A stretch of DNA of 8,083 nucleotides from Spirosoma fluviale (GTDB lineage: Bacteria > Bacteroidota > Bacteroidia > Cytophagales > Spirosomataceae): positions 1 to 8,083 of the forward strand of contig CAMARL010000075.1 of NCBI GenBank assembly GCA_945860325.1, in the 5' to 3' direction. Below are positions 1 through 6,221 of this stretch, one piece after another. The translations under genes were made by a program, and so were the position numbers. The first letter of the stretch is position 1. Every line of letters begins with the position of its first letter. The notes beneath the pieces are model-generated. The model had not been told where the DNA came from. It saw only the letters and a list, made by a program, of their open reading frames with translations, and did not search any database.

Positions 1-1
1 C

Positions 2-520
2 CTAGTCTATCTTTTGAAGGAGCTGGGGGCGAAAGTGGATGTGTTTCGCAACGATAAAATTTTGTTGGAGGAAGTAGCTGCATACGATCAAATTTTACTT
101 TCGCCGGGTCCTGGAATTCCGTCTGAGGCGGGAATCATGTTGGATTTATTGAAAGAATATAAGTCGAGCAAAAAAATATTAGGGGTTTGTTTGGGGCATC
201 AGGCGATTGGCGAGGCCTTTGGGTCTCAATTGCAAAATATGGGGGAGGTATTGCATGGGGTGACGACTGAATGCGTGGTGACGGATCCTAGTGAAAAATT
301 ATTTCAAGGGATACCCACTCGCTTTGAAGTGTGTCGGTATCATTCCTGGACGGTTGTACCCGAAACGATGCCGGAAGATTTAAAAATTACGGCTGTGGAT
401 GACAAGGGTTTTGTGATGGCTGAGGCACATCAAAAGTATGATGTACGTGGGGTGCAATTTCACCCTGAGGCCTATTTGACCCAACATGGTTTACAAATGA
501 TTAAAAATTGGTTGAAATAA
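2..520 (+). CDS. trpG: Anthranilate synthase glutamine amidotransferase subunit (5' end cut)
   Basis: TrpG hydrolyses glutamine and passes the ammonia to TrpE, which turns chorismate into anthranilate, the first committed step of tryptophan synthesis in the cytoplasm. The frame is open to the left edge and reads LVYLLKELGA at once, the end of the usual N-terminal DNYDSFTYNLV motif. About 15-20 residues are therefore missing, and the TTG at position 14 is an internal leucine, not a start. In the 172 visible residues, the PGPG turn is at 35-38, the nucleophile elbow GVCLGHQ at 61-67 (Cys63), RYHSW at 112-116, and the triad His/Glu in QFHPE (His154, Glu156). This is a class I glutaminase with all three catalytic residues intact. 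FHPEA replaces the commoner FHPES, probably harmlessly. A PabA role in folate synthesis is a formal alternative, but trpD follows after 2 bases, so trpG is the better name. Confidence 0.95.
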   Translation, partial: LVYLLKELGAKVDVFRNDKILLEEVAAYDQILLSPGPGIPSEAGIMLDLLKEYKSSKKILGVCLGHQAIGEAFGSQLQNMGEVLHGVTTECVVTDPSEKLFQGIPTRFEVCRYHSWTVVPETMPEDLKITAVDDKGFVMAEAHQKYDVRGVQFHPEAYLTQHGLQMIKNWLK

Positions 521-522
521 AA

Positions 523-1512
523 ATGAAAAAAGTATTAGAGAGACGTGTTGAAGGTGAAGCACTTAGCGAACAAGAGGCTAGAGATTTTATGTTGAAAATA
601 GGGCAAGGCGAGATAAATCCAAGCCAAATTGCTTCATTTTTATCATCATATTGGTATCATCCGATTCAGGTAGCAGAACTAAAAGGTTTTGTGTCAGCGA
701 TGATGGAATTGGCTGTAACGGTTGATTTATCTGAATTTGATGCTATGGATGTTTGTGGTACGGGTGGTGATGGGAAAGACACGTTTAACATTAGTACCAC
801 TTCGTCGTTTGTCATTGTGGGTGCTGGCCAGAAAATTGCGAAGCATGGAAATCATGGTGTTTCTTCTTCGGTGGGCTCGTCGACCGTTTTGGAATTTTTG
901 GGCTTGAAGTTCAATAGTGATGCTAAAATTTTAAAACGTAAAATGGATTCTGCGGGTATGTGTTTTTTGCATGCGCCGTTGTTTCATCCGGCGATGAGGT
1001 TTGTGGGTCCTATTCGTAAAGAGTTAGGGATGAAAACCTTTTTTAATTTATTGGGACCTTTGTTGAACCCGGCGCGTGTCCATAAGCAATTGACCGGTGT
1101 GTATGCACCTTCAGCTTTTGATTTATATGCCGGTTATTTCAAAGAAAGCCAAAATAAATATGGAATTGTTTATTCTGAGGATGGATATGATGAAATTTCA
1201 TTGACGTCTTCGTTTCGTTTGACGACTCATGCTGGCGAAAAAGTATACCAACCATCTGATTTAGGCTGTTCACTGGTACAGCAATCGGAATTGCATGGGG
1301 GAGCCAATGTTGAGGAATCAGCCAAAATGTTGTATAAGATTTTACAAAGAGAGGGAACGGTTGCGCAAACACAGGCTGTTTTGGCGAATGCGGGTGCCGC
1401 ATTATGGGTGGCGGAAAAGTCGGCAAGTTTTCAGGATGGGTATTTAATGGCGAAGGAATCGCTAGAAAGTGGTAGAGCTTTTCAGGCGTTTAAGAAATTT
1501 ATAATGGATTAA
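523..1512 (+). CDS. trpD: Anthranilate phosphoribosyltransferase
   Basis: TrpD joins anthranilate to PRPP, giving phosphoribosylanthranilate, the second step of the pathway. The protein is 329 residues, normal for a stand-alone TrpD. It has the helical N-terminal domain, then the PRPP-binding CGTGGDG loop at 78-84 and DTFNIST after it. KHGNHGVSS is at 107-115, followed by a glycine/serine-rich stretch. HPAM is at 155-158 with the anthranilate-site Arg166, FNLLGPLLNP at 174-183, and the metal-binding Asp-Glu pair in GYDE at 221-224. I chose the ATG at 523, 2 bases after the trpG stop. An in-frame TTG at 508 would overlap trpG and add five residues with no family support. No Shine-Dalgarno is visible; the upstream bases are A-rich. 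Translation is probably coupled to trpG. The next gene, trpC, is 155 bases away across a repeat cluster. Confidence 0.97.
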   Translation: MKKVLERRVEGEALSEQEARDFMLKIGQGEINPSQIASFLSSYWYHPIQVAELKGFVSAMMELAVTVDLSEFDAMDVCGTGGDGKDTFNISTTSSFVIVGAGQKIAKHGNHGVSSSVGSSTVLEFLGLKFNSDAKILKRKMDSAGMCFLHAPLFHPAMRFVGPIRKELGMKTFFNLLGPLLNPARVHKQLTGVYAPSAFDLYAGYFKESQNKYGIVYSEDGYDEISLTSSFRLTTHAGEKVYQPSDLGCSLVQQSELHGGANVEESAKMLYKILQREGTVAQTQAVLANAGAALWVAEKSASFQDGYLMAKESLESGRAFQAFKKFIMD

Positions 1513-1527
1513 ATAGGCGAATAAAAT

Positions 1528-1551
1528 AGACGCGAGGTATCGCGTCTCTAC
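1528..1551. repeat. G+C-rich hairpin repeat, unit 1
   Basis: A perfect 8-bp inverted repeat, AGACGCGA (1528-1535) and TCGCGTCT (1540-1547), with the loop GGTA. The right arm continues as TCGCGTCTCTAC to 1551. The matching outer left arm would read GTAG but is AAAT here, so the unit looks partly decayed. It stands out against A+T-rich flanks and resembles short palindromic repeats scattered between genes in many Bacteroidota genomes (recollection, not a search). As RNA it would form a stable hairpin without a U tract. Confidence 0.8.
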
Positions 1552-1565
1552 GAATAAAAATTAAT

Positions 1566-1589
1566 GTAGCGGCGCGATGATCGCGTCGC
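1566..1589. repeat. G+C-rich hairpin repeat, unit 2
   Basis: A 9-bp stem with one mismatch, GCGGCGCGA (1569-1577) and TCGCGTCGC (1581-1589), around TGA. The mismatch becomes a G-U pair in RNA. The left end GTAG (1566-1569) agrees with the inverted right end CTAC of unit 1. Both units share the octamer ATCGCGTC (1539-1546 and 1580-1587), so they are copies of one element family and not two unrelated hairpins. The unit lies within the trpD-trpC gap. Confidence 0.75.
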
Positions 1590-1641
1590 AAATAATAAAA
1601 AATTGAGATTGCGGCCGGTAGGTAAATGTAAAAAAGAGATA

Positions 1642-1650
1642 ATCGCGTCG
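1642..1650. repeat. Single-arm repeat remnant, unit 3
   Basis: ATCGCGTC appears a third time (1642-1649), followed by G as in unit 2, but no matching left arm precedes it. It is best read as a decayed or half copy of the element in units 1 and 2. It ends 17 bases before the trpC start codon and just before the trpC ribosome binding site. The remaining bases of the 1513-1667 gap are A+T-rich, apart from a GCGGCCGG patch near 1611-1618, and I see no gene in them. Confidence 0.5.
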
Positions 1651-1656
1651 TGAGTT

Positions 1657-1661
1657 AAGGA
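1657..1661 (+). promoter_or_regulatory. trpC ribosome binding site
   Basis: AAGGA ends 6 bases before the trpC ATG, one of the few recognisable Shine-Dalgarno sites in the window. It fits the layout: trpC is the only downstream trp gene too far from its neighbour for translational coupling, so it needs its own initiation signal. Confidence 0.6.
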
Positions 1662-1667
1662 AAAAAA

Positions 1668-2450
1668 ATGAGCATTTTAGATCAAATTATTGCTAAAAAA
1701 AGGGAGGAGATTGCGGCAAGCAAAAGGACTATATCTGTGACTGATTTAGAGAAGCAGGGGTATTTTGCACGCGCTTGCCATTCCTTATCGATGTCGTTAA
1801 TTGCACCTGCATCTACGGGAATAATTGCTGAATTTAAACGCAAGTCGCCATCCAAAGGAATTATAAATGACCGAATGGGTGTGGATGAAGTGACGAGGGG
1901 ATATGTGGAGGCTGGTGCTGCTTGTTTATCGGTGCTGACGGATGAGCATTTTTTTGGTGGTACCAATGCAGATTTTGAATTAGCTAGAAAGACGAATCCT
2001 GGAACGCCTTTGCTTCGCAAGGATTTTATGATTGACGAGTATCAAATTATTGAGGCTAAATCGATGGGTGCGGATGTTGTTTTGTTGATAGCTGCCGCAT
2101 TGAGTCCTTTGGAAGTTAAAACATTAGGAACGTTAGCGCGTTCTTTAGGCATGGAGACTTTGTTAGAGGTACATGACCAAGAAGAATTAGATCGGAGCGT
2201 GGGGGATTACATTTCGGTTGTGGGCGTAAATAATCGAAATTTGAAGAATTTTTCGGAGCAAAACGTGGAGGCCTCAAAGGTATTGGCGGATAAAATTCCG
2301 GCTCAATTTGTGAAAGTTTCTGAAAGTTGTATTTCGAGTGCAGAGATCATTAAGGATTTAAAAACATATGGATATCGTGGATTTTTGATCGGCGAAAGTT
2401 TTATGAAAACGACGAATCCTGGTGGTGCTTTAACTGAATTTTTAAAATAG
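1668..2450 (+). CDS. trpC: Indole-3-glycerol phosphate synthase
   Basis: TrpC closes the indole ring by decarboxylating carboxyphenylamino-deoxyribulose phosphate to indole-3-glycerol phosphate. The protein is 260 residues, a full single-domain TIM barrel not fused to TrpF. The N-terminal helix opens with SILDQIIAKKREE. The catalytic stretch EFKRKSPSKG starts at Glu55, with Lys57 matching the family's substrate-binding lysine. LLRKDF carries the catalytic lysine Lys118, LLEVHD carries the catalytic Glu167, GVNNRNL is at 186-192 and SES at 218-220. The C-terminal phosphate-binding loop is IGESFM at 241-246. The start ATG at 1668 follows an AAGGA site. The gene sits after the only large gap in the trp cluster; trpF follows 5 bases downstream. 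Confidence 0.97.
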   Translation: MSILDQIIAKKREEIAASKRTISVTDLEKQGYFARACHSLSMSLIAPASTGIIAEFKRKSPSKGIINDRMGVDEVTRGYVEAGAACLSVLTDEHFFGGTNADFELARKTNPGTPLLRKDFMIDEYQIIEAKSMGADVVLLIAAALSPLEVKTLGTLARSLGMETLLEVHDQEELDRSVGDYISVVGVNNRNLKNFSEQNVEASKVLADKIPAQFVKVSESCISSAEIIKDLKTYGYRGFLIGESFMKTTNPGGALTEFLK

Positions 2451-2455
2451 GAAAG

Positions 2456-3067
2456 ATGAAGTGGAAGGTTTGTGGCATGCGAGATTTAGGGAATATTGAG
2501 GATGTTGCCGCATTTGAGCCCGACTTTATGGGATTTATTTGGGCTTCAAAATCGCCCAGGTATGTGGGGGATGGTTTTAAAATTCCAGCATTGCCAAAAA
2601 AAACGAAGGCAGTAGGGGTTTTTGTGGACGCATCCGTTGAGAAAATGGCTGATTTGGCAAAAAGGGCTGGTTTTGAATGGGTCCAATTGCATGGTCAGGA
2701 ATCGGCCAATGACATATTGAAATTAAAGTCTTTGGGACTTAAGGTGATCAAGGCTATTTCCGTGAGCAATGAAAACGATTTGTTGGATTGTGTGGGGGAG
2801 CCGGATTTATTTTTATTTGATACTAAAAAGGGGGAACAAGTGGGTGGAACAGGAATGGCTTTTGATTGGACGATGCTGCAGGCATATAAAAAGTCAATTC
2901 CATTTATATTGGCGGGGGGATTAGGGGAGGAAAATGTGGCGGAAGCGGTATCTTTGTCGACGCAATTTCCCATGTATGCGCTTGATTTTAACAGTAAATT
3001 AGAGTTAATACCAGGAGTTAAGGATATAGAAAAAGTTAAAAATATTTCAAAAATAATTGAAAGATGA
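2456..3067 (+). CDS. trpF: Phosphoribosylanthranilate isomerase
   Basis: TrpF performs the Amadori rearrangement of phosphoribosylanthranilate, making the substrate of TrpC. It is a 203-residue stand-alone TIM barrel. KVCGMRD at 4-10 holds the general base Cys6. FIWASKSPRYV is at 27-37, VGVFVD at 53-58, VQLHGQE at 76-82, and Asp122 (FDT) is the expected general acid. GGTGMAFDW, the phosphate loop, is at 130-138, followed by ILAGGL at 151-156. The C-terminal loop reads LDFNSKLE-LIPGVKD; the family commonly has DVSSGVE there, and I believe the Asn-Ser-Lys form is a Bacteroidota variant. The ATG lies 5 bases after the trpC stop, with AGGAAAG overlapping that stop codon. The TGA stop overlaps the trpB start as ATGA, which implies coupled translation. 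Confidence 0.96.
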   Translation: MKWKVCGMRDLGNIEDVAAFEPDFMGFIWASKSPRYVGDGFKIPALPKKTKAVGVFVDASVEKMADLAKRAGFEWVQLHGQESANDILKLKSLGLKVIKAISVSNENDLLDCVGEPDLFLFDTKKGEQVGGTGMAFDWTMLQAYKKSIPFILAGGLGEENVAEAVSLSTQFPMYALDFNSKLELIPGVKDIEKVKNISKIIER

Positions 3068-4266
3068 TCGATGCAGGAATATCTTTTCATGTGAGTGAAA
3101 AGGGTTATTATGGTGATTTTGGGGGTGCTTTTATCCCTGAAATGTTGTATCCCAATGTAGAGGAATTGCGTTTACATTATTTGGAATACATGATGGAACC
3201 TAGCTTTCAAAAGGAATTTCATTTCTTGTTGAAGGATTTTGTGGGCCGACCGACTCCCTTGTTTAAGGCGGAGCGATTGTCGGCTAAATACAACACCCAA
3301 ATTTATTTAAAGCGGGAGGATTTGTGTCATACGGGTGCTCATAAAGTAAATAATACGATAGGCCAGATTTTGATGGCTAAGCGATTGGGCAAGTATAAAA
3401 TTGTGGCTGAAACAGGTGCTGGACAGCATGGGGTGGCAACGGCCACGGTATGCGCCTTGATGGGAATGGAATGTATTATTTACATGGGAGCCATAGACAT
3501 TGAGCGCCAGGCGCCTAACGTCGCTCGAATGAAAATGCTAGGGGCTTCTGTTGTTGCCGCGCAATCAGGGTCAAAGACGTTAAAAGATGCGACCAATGAG
3601 GCGATGCGTCATTGGATTAATCATCCGGTCGATACACATTATATCATTGGTTCCGTGGTGGGGCCGCATCCTTATCCCGATATGGTTGCCAAATTTCAAT
3701 CCATTATTTCGGAGGAAATCAAATGGCAATTACAAGAGAAAGAGGGACGCGACTATCCAGATTATATATTGGCTTGTGTAGGCGGGGGTTCAAATGCCGC
3801 GGGAGCATTTTATCATTATTTGGATGAACCGCGAACCGCTTTAATTGCTGCGGAGGCGGCAGGCCAAGGAGTATCCAGTGGGCATTCGGCCGCAACTACT
3901 TTTTTAGGAAAACCAGGTGTTTTGCATGGATCCAAAAGCTTGTTGATGCAAACGGAGGATGGCCAAGTGATTGAGCCCTATTCGATTTCGGCCGGTTTGG
4001 ATTATCCAGGAATTGGGCCTTTGCATGCTCATTTGTCAACATCTGGCCGAGCGAAGTTTTTTGATATTACAGATGATGAAGCCTTAGAGGCTGCTCTAGA
4101 ATGCTCGATGCTTGAGGGAATTATCCCTGCATTGGAAACGGCGCATGCGCTTGCAGTATTTGGAAAATTAGGAGCAAAACCAAATGAAATTTCAGTTGTA
4201 AATTTATCAGGAAGAGGAGATAAGGATTTGGCGACATACCAAGAAAAATTAAAATTGAACCCCTAA
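3064..4266 (+). CDS. trpB: Tryptophan synthase beta subunit
   Basis: TrpB uses pyridoxal phosphate to condense serine with the indole channelled from TrpA, yielding tryptophan. It is 400 residues, the usual TrpB1 length. GYYGDFGGAFIPE is at 14-26, GRPTPL at 61-66, and LKREDLCHTGAHKVNNT at 82-98 holds the PLP-binding Lys94. ETGAGQHG at 116-123 includes catalytic Glu116, GGGSNA at 240-245 grips the PLP phosphate, and LSGRGDKD at 381-388 contacts the cofactor ring. It has the short TrpB1 architecture and partners the adjacent trpA. The ATG at 3064 overlaps the trpF stop by 4 bases. A GTG at 3091, just before SEKGYYG, is a possible shorter start, but the overlap favours 3064. Confidence 0.97.
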   Translation: MIDAGISFHVSEKGYYGDFGGAFIPEMLYPNVEELRLHYLEYMMEPSFQKEFHFLLKDFVGRPTPLFKAERLSAKYNTQIYLKREDLCHTGAHKVNNTIGQILMAKRLGKYKIVAETGAGQHGVATATVCALMGMECIIYMGAIDIERQAPNVARMKMLGASVVAAQSGSKTLKDATNEAMRHWINHPVDTHYIIGSVVGPHPYPDMVAKFQSIISEEIKWQLQEKEGRDYPDYILACVGGGSNAAGAFYHYLDEPRTALIAAEAAGQGVSSGHSAATTFLGKPGVLHGSKSLLMQTEDGQVIEPYSISAGLDYPGIGPLHAHLSTSGRAKFFDITDDEALEAALECSMLEGIIPALETAHALAVFGKLGAKPNEISVVNLSGRGDKDLATYQEKLKLNP

Positions 4267-4267
4267 T

Positions 4268-5047
4268 ATGAATCGTATATCAACTTTATTTAAATCAACT
4301 CAGGAGCCTATTTTAAATGTATATGCGACGGCGGGATATCCTAATTTTGGAGATACTATGCTGGTTTTAAATGCATTACAAGAAGGGGGAGTTGATATTA
4401 TTGAAATTGGGATGCCCTATTCCGATCCGATAGCCGATGGAGAGACGATCCAACAATCCAACCAAGTTTCTTTAGATCAAGGAATGTCGGTTACACATTT
4501 GTTTGATCAACTTAAAAATATGCGCCAAAGCATTTCGGTTCCGGTGTTACTGATGGGATATGTAAATCCTGTATTGCAATTTGGAGTAGAACGTTTTTGT
4601 CAAAAATGCCAGGAAGTGGGCGTCGATGGATTGATTTTACCCGATTTGCCTTTGGCAGAATATCAACAAAGTTATCAAACGATTTTTGAGCAATATGGCT
4701 TGTTAAATATCTTTTTAATTACCCCTCAAACATCAGATGAACGGATAAAGCAAATCGATTCTATTAGTGAGGGGTTTATTTATATGGTATCATCTGCTAG
4801 TACTACGGGTGCTAAAACGGGAATTTCATCGGATCAAGAAGCTTATTTCAAACGGATTGATGGCATGAAGTTGAAAAATCCGAGGCTTGTTGGCTTTGGA
4901 ATTTCCGACCGAGAGAGCTTTTTAAAGGCTTCAAATGGCGCATCTGGGGCAATTATTGGTAGTGCTTTTGTGAAACTTTTAGGGAATGCTAAAAATTTAA
5001 GAGAGGAAATTGTGGAATTCGTCAAAAGTATCAAGGGATTAAAATAA
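4268..5047 (+). CDS. trpA: Tryptophan synthase alpha subunit
   Basis: TrpA cleaves indole-3-glycerol phosphate to indole and glyceraldehyde 3-phosphate and passes the indole through a tunnel to TrpB. The protein is 259 residues, a TIM barrel of normal length. YATAGYPN is at 19-26. IIEIGMPYSDPIADG at 44-58 holds both catalytic acids: Glu46 and Asp57 match Salmonella Glu49 and Asp60. LILPDLP is at 122-128, FLITPQTSDERI at 149-160, and IYMVSSASTTGAKTG at 171-185 is the flexible loop-6 region. VGFGIS at 208-213 and IIGSAFV at 229-235 form the phosphate site. It starts 1 base after the trpB stop, so translation is probably coupled and the subunits made in equal amounts. It is the last trp gene here. 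Confidence 0.97.
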   Translation: MNRISTLFKSTQEPILNVYATAGYPNFGDTMLVLNALQEGGVDIIEIGMPYSDPIADGETIQQSNQVSLDQGMSVTHLFDQLKNMRQSISVPVLLMGYVNPVLQFGVERFCQKCQEVGVDGLILPDLPLAEYQQSYQTIFEQYGLLNIFLITPQTSDERIKQIDSISEGFIYMVSSASTTGAKTGISSDQEAYFKRIDGMKLKNPRLVGFGISDRESFLKASNGASGAIIGSAFVKLLGNAKNLREEIVEFVKSIKGLK

Positions 5048-5054
5048 ATTTTAG

Positions 5055-5077
5055 GATTATTTTTAATCATTCTTTTC
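5055..5077 (+). terminator. Weak hairpin after trpA
   Basis: GATTA (5055-5059) and TAATC (5064-5068) form a 5-bp stem with a T loop, followed by ATTCTTTTC. It lies 7 bases past the trpA stop and could end the trp transcript. The stem is short and A+T-rich, so some read-through into rplS is possible. Confidence 0.25.
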
Positions 5078-5104
5078 AAAAAAGATTTTATTTTTCTATC
5101 TTTG
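5074..5104 (+). promoter_or_regulatory. Promoter of rplS, Bacteroidota type
   Basis: TATCTTTG at 5097-5104 is an exact match to the Bacteroidota -7 element TAnnTTTG. Nineteen bases upstream is TTTC (5074-5077), a 3-of-4 match to the -33 element TTTG. The predicted start of transcription is roughly 5108-5111, which gives a leader of about 65 bases. Confidence 0.65.
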
Positions 5105-5105
5105 C

Positions 5106-5163
5106 AACCCGAATCAGTTCGGCTTATGTACAATTGGACCGCTAAGCGCTGATAATCATCCAA
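5106..5163 (+). promoter_or_regulatory. Structured rplS mRNA leader, candidate L19 regulatory RNA
   Basis: Just after the predicted transcription start, CCGAA (5109-5113) and TTCGG (5118-5122) make a perfect 5-bp stem with a TCAG loop. AA/TT pairs extend it past one C-C mismatch. A second possible stem pairs TTGGA (5134-5138) with TCCAA (5159-5163), ending 12 bases before the ATG. A third, competing pairing joins GCTTA (5122-5126) to TAAGC (5143-5147). Ribosomal protein genes often carry leaders that bind their own product, and L19 leaders are known in Firmicutes. That this one is regulatory is inference. Confidence 0.4.
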
Positions 5164-5175
5164 AATTTAAGAAAG

Positions 5176-5529
5176 ATGAGTGAATTAATTAAGTTTGTTG
5201 AATCAGAAAGTGCACCACGTAGAGCGGAGCATCCAGAGTTTGGAGCTGGCGATACAGTTAATGTATACGTAAAAATTCGTGAAGGAAATAAGGAGCGTAT
5301 CCAGGTATTCCAAGGATTAGTTATTCAGCGCAAGAATTCAGGTGCTGGAGAAACTTTTACGGTTCGTAAGATTTCAAATGGAATAGGAGTGGAGCGTATC
5401 TTCCCAATCTTGTCTCCAAATGTTGACAAGATCGAGGTTACCCGTCGTGGTAAAGTTCGCCGTGCTCGTTTATACTACATGAGAGGTAAGCAAGGAAAAG
5501 CGGCTCGTGTAAAAGAGAAGAAAAAATAG
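5176..5529 (+). CDS. rplS: 50S ribosomal protein L19 (bL19)
   Basis: L19 is a small basic protein of the large ribosomal subunit, located at the interface with the 30S subunit. The 117 residues cover the whole family. The conserved stretches in order are GDTVNVYVKI with the following REGNKERIQVFQG, FTVRKIS, GVGVERIFP in its variant form GIGVERIFP, the SPNVDKIEV strand, and the basic RRGKVRRARLYYMRGKQGKAAR near the C-terminus, which contacts rRNA. The KEKKK tail is lysine-rich, as usual. The ATG at 5176 is preceded by AAGAAAG, not a strong Shine-Dalgarno. The gene is not in the common rpsP-rimM-trmD-rplS arrangement. It stands alone between its own promoter and terminator, with a 128-base gap after trpA. 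Confidence 0.97.
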   Translation: MSELIKFVESESAPRRAEHPEFGAGDTVNVYVKIREGNKERIQVFQGLVIQRKNSGAGETFTVRKISNGIGVERIFPILSPNVDKIEVTRRGKVRRARLYYMRGKQGKAARVKEKKK

Positions 5530-5551
5530 GTTTGAGGTTTTTATACATAAG

Positions 5552-5585
5552 AAAGCTGTTCAGAAATGAACAGCTTTTTTTGTTT
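5552..5585 (+). terminator. Intrinsic terminator of rplS
   Basis: AAAGCTGTTCA (5552-5562) pairs perfectly with TGAACAGCTTT (5567-5577) around a GAAA tetraloop. A run of seven T (5575-5581) follows, then GTTT. It is 22 bases past the rplS stop. It may also slow transcripts arriving on the minus strand from higA, but the T run on that side is short and broken (TTTCTT). Confidence 0.93.
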
Positions 5586-5610
5586 AATCAGTTCCTGGCA
5601 GTTTAGTAAT

Positions 5611-5889
5611 TTAATTTAGGCTTAAGGCAGCCCTAGCTATCGTTAAATCATAATGCATTTGTAGTCTTAGCCAGTATTCCGCAGGGATGCCTAATGCTTC
5701 TTCTAATGATATGGCAAAATGCGCATGAATGCTTCGCTTACCCTTGATAACCTCATTTAAAAATGAAGGTTTAACTCCTGTTTGGCTTGCGATTTTAATT
5801 TGAGATATCTTTCGCTCTTTCATTTCATCTAATAGAAGTTCGCCAGGATGAGTTGAAAAGAAAGGCTTTAATTCAGGTTTATTTTTCAT
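5611..5889 (-). CDS. higA: HigA-type antitoxin, XRE-family DNA-binding protein
   Basis: The 92-residue protein matches the HigA antidote family: HPGELLLDEM at 14-23, then a helix-turn-helix at about 28-50 (ISQIKIASQTGVKPSFLNEV), then GKRSI at 50-54. The family's C-terminal signature is EALGIPAEYWLRLQ at 64-77, followed by MHYDL. HigA proteins bind and neutralise the HigB mRNase and, as dimers, repress their own operon. It starts inside the toxin gene with the overlap ATGA, so the two are made from one message. The toxin-first order is the usual higBA arrangement and the reverse of most type II modules. The gene converges on rplS, with the rplS terminator between them. About 37% G+C in a sampled row (5701-5760), closer to the neighbours than the toxin gene is. 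Confidence 0.9.
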   Translation of the reverse strand: MKNKPELKPFFSTHPGELLLDEMKERKISQIKIASQTGVKPSFLNEVIKGKRSIHAHFAISLEEALGIPAEYWLRLQMHYDLTIARAALSLN

Positions 5890-6197
5890 GATTTGTAATG
5901 GTTACTGATGGATAAAATTTTGCCGACTAACACGTAAATATCATAACTAATAATGCATTCGAGTCGGTACTTATTATTAATCCTTATGGATTGAAGTTCA
6001 AATTTAGAACCGAGTAATTTTTTAAAATGAAGACTCTTGATTTGATATAGTTCTTCAATTTTTTCAATCGCCCGCAAAATATTAATGATTTTTATATATT
6101 GTTTAATGATCTCAGGCTGAAACCAAAACTTTCTATTTTCTGAATATCCATGTTCATAAATTTCTTGCAATTCAATTTTGTCAAAAACAATGATCAT
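5886..6197 (-). CDS. higB: HigB-type toxin (RelE/ParE superfamily mRNA interferase)
   Basis: HigB toxins cut mRNA on the ribosome when free of HigA. With the ATG at 6197 the protein is 103 residues, close to the family length. MIIVFDKIELQEIYEHG is the typical first strand and helix. LHFKKLLG (56-63) and SIRINNKYRLE (70-80) match the family's LxxLKG and SxRxNxxYRxxF core, with Arg72 and Arg78 as likely catalytic or RNA-binding residues. A C-terminal strand ends in ISNHYK, like the family's DYH end. A GTG at 6230 would add 11 residues. I reject it because an exact promoter element (6209-6216) lies inside that extension and the GTG itself lies in the upstream palindrome. Rows 6001-6240 are about 24% G+C by hand count, against about 45% in trpB, which suggests acquired DNA. 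Activity is not provable from sequence. Confidence 0.82.
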   Translation of the reverse strand: MIIVFDKIELQEIYEHGYSENRKFWFQPEIIKQYIKIINILRAIEKIEELYQIKSLHFKKLLGSKFELQSIRINNKYRLECIISYDIYVLVGKILSISNHYKS

Positions 6198-6208
6198 TTT
6201 ATGTATAT

Positions 6209-6216
6209 CAAAGATA
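6209..6216 (-). promoter_or_regulatory. higBA promoter, -7 element
   Basis: On the minus strand this reads TATCTTTG, the exact TAnnTTTG consensus and the same octamer as the rplS promoter. Eleven bases separate it from the higB ATG, so the leader should be very short. The -33 element is poor: a TTTT tract (6233-6236) lies at about the right distance, inside the palindrome. Confidence 0.55.
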
Positions 6217-6221
6217 TGAAT

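Noticed and set aside
14..16. TTG at 14 as the start of trpG
   Set aside because: The frame is open upstream and encodes the conserved LVYLL continuation, so the gene begins before the window.
508..522. A longer trpD start at TTG 508
   Set aside because: It would add five residues overlapping trpG; the ATG at 523 gives the normal family N-terminus and a 2-base gap.
1139..1426. A minus-strand reading frame inside trpD, with similar ones inside trpC, trpF and trpA
   Set aside because: They are antisense to conserved enzymes and have no family features or start signals.
1528..1589. The trpD-trpC hairpins as a transcription terminator or Trp attenuator
   Set aside because: Neither hairpin is followed by a T run, there is no leader peptide with tandem Trp codons, and trpC continues the same pathway downstream.
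1513..1667. A small gene or CRISPR array in the trpD-trpC gap
   Set aside because: No usable reading frame is present, and the repeats are palindromic, unevenly spaced and of unequal length, unlike a CRISPR.
6189..6198. The 10-bp palindrome AATGATCATT over the higB start codon
   Set aside because: It is short and A+T-rich, and a similar TGATCATT recurs at 6302-6309; chance is the simplest explanation.
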